Notes under the pieces: model-generated | Seen by the model: only the letters and a program-made list of their open reading frames with translations | What the model was told of the DNA's origin: nothing | Database searches by the model: none | Part shown: in pieces, positions 4,661 through 5,172 of the stretch | How positions within the stretch are numbered: position 1 is the stretch's first letter | How the letters are laid out: the number at the start of each line of letters is the position of its first letter | Program-made: the position numbers and the translations under genes | Source of the DNA: Pseudofrankia asymbiotica | GTDB lineage: Bacteria > Actinomycetota > Actinomycetes > Frankiales > Frankiaceae | Assembly: GCF_001983105.1 (NCBI RefSeq) | Contig: NZ_MOMC01000036.1 | Span: 1-5,172, forward strand | DNA length: 5,172 bases | Direction: 5' to 3'

Positions 4661-5172
4661 TCAGGCCCGGGAAGTGACCTCGGCCGGGAGCCGCCGGGGA
4701 GGGGGAACGGCCACGGTCATGCTGTCGGCCTCCGGGTCCGCCGGCCGGCTCGCGGGCCGGCCCGGGGCCAGGTAGGTCCATCCGGCGTCTCGCCACCTGA
4801 CCGGGTCGAGGGCATGCCGCCCGTCGACCACGCTCCGGCGCGCGACCACCTCGGTCAGCGCCACCGGGTCGAGGTCGCCGAACTCGGCCCACTCAGTGAG
4901 CAGGACCGTGACCTCGGCTCCTTTCATGGCCCTGAGGGCCGAGGTCTCGTAGCGCAGCCGCGGGTTCGCCCGGCGCGCGTTCTCGACCGCCATCGGGTCG
5001 TAGACGGTGACGGTGGCGCCCTCGCCGGCGAGCAGCCCGGCGACGGCGAGCGCCGGGGAGTCCCGGATGTCGTCCGAGTTGGGCTTGAACGCGGCGCCGA
5101 GGACGCCGACCGCGCGGCCGGTCAGGCTCCCGCCGGCCGCCTGGCGCGCGAGCTCGACCATCCGGTGGCGAC
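4661..5172 (-). CDS. ugd: UDP-glucose 6-dehydrogenase, C-terminal part (5' end outside window)
   Basis: About 169 residues are visible, reading leftward from the window end to a TGA at 4661-4663; the frame is open through the edge (R-H-R before the first visible Met). The enzyme oxidises UDP-glucose twice with NAD+ to UDP-glucuronate in the cytoplasm, a precursor for acidic polysaccharides. Seen: the C-terminal UDP-binding domain with GVLGAAFKPNSDDIRDSPAL, a family signature (FK-x-x-[TS]-DD-[IL]-R-x-SPA); VTVYDPMA; VTVLLTEWAEFGDLD, where TEW-x-EF is typical of UDP-glucose dehydrogenases; and VVDGRHALDP ending in YLAPGRP, near the family's usual C-terminus (DGRN is commoner than DGRH). About 30 low-complexity Pro/Ala-rich residues extend beyond that. 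The NAD-binding domain and the catalytic cysteine lie outside the window. A closely related nucleotide-sugar dehydrogenase specificity is possible. Confidence 0.88.
   Translation of the reverse strand, partial: RHRMVELARQAAGGSLTGRAVGVLGAAFKPNSDDIRDSPALAVAGLLAGEGATVTVYDPMAVENARRANPRLRYETSALRAMKGAEVTVLLTEWAEFGDLDPVALTEVVARRSVVDGRHALDPVRWRDAGWTYLAPGRPASRPADPEADSMTVAVPPPRRLPAEVTSRA

Noticed and set aside
2901..4892. A 663-codon minus-strand open frame across the transglycosylase
   Set aside because: Low-complexity Gly/Arg/Ala sequence mirroring the sense codon bias; it also overlaps the dehydrogenase in another frame.

Overview
The window is very GC-rich. Its coding frames prefer G or C in the third position, it uses GTG starts with purine-rich ribosome binding sites, and its proteins have actinobacterial-style architecture (a long Pro/Ala/Ser/Thr-rich secreted lytic transglycosylase and a polyprenyl-phosphate sugar transferase). 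This points to a high-GC actinobacterium. A Frankia-like genome is my best guess, but that is inference and no marker gene is present to prove it.

Layout. (1) 1-97 is the last 31 codons of a sugar transferase gene cut by the window start. (2) 98-807 is about 710 bases with no credible gene but with several inverted repeats, a 15-bp tandem repeat, an AT-richer island and, just before the next ribosome binding site, a chain of mutually exclusive hairpins. (3) 808-2475 is a complete 555-residue polyprenyl-phosphate hexose-1-phosphate transferase (WbaP/WcaJ type), the probable first-step enzyme of an exopolysaccharide or capsule repeat unit. (4) 2476-2828 is a gene-free stretch holding a possible terminator, an AT-richer promoter-like zone and five copies of a 14-bp tandem repeat. 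(5) 2829-4547 is a membrane-anchored or secreted MltB-like lytic transglycosylase with a two-cysteine beta-rich module and a Pro/Thr/Ser tail. (6) 4548-4660 is a convergent intergenic region with a 13-bp tandem duplication and a strong hairpin, a probable bidirectional terminator. (7) 4661-5172, minus strand, is the C-terminal part of a UDP-glucose 6-dehydrogenase cut by the window end.

How the genes fit together. The dehydrogenase would supply UDP-glucuronate. The sugar transferase(s) would load the first sugar phosphate onto undecaprenyl phosphate. The lytic transglycosylase could open peptidoglycan for export or wall remodelling. This is a plausible edge of an extracellular polysaccharide locus, though the transglycosylase link rests only on proximity.

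The most striking direct observation is that the truncated first gene and the complete second one have identical DNA over at least the last 95 bases. Identity ends inside the stop codon (TGA versus TAA), after which the sequences are unrelated. This indicates a recent partial or whole-gene duplication, or gene conversion, between tandem sugar transferase paralogues. I did not find a convincing wholly new system. The structured, repeat-bearing leaders are the unexplained part.
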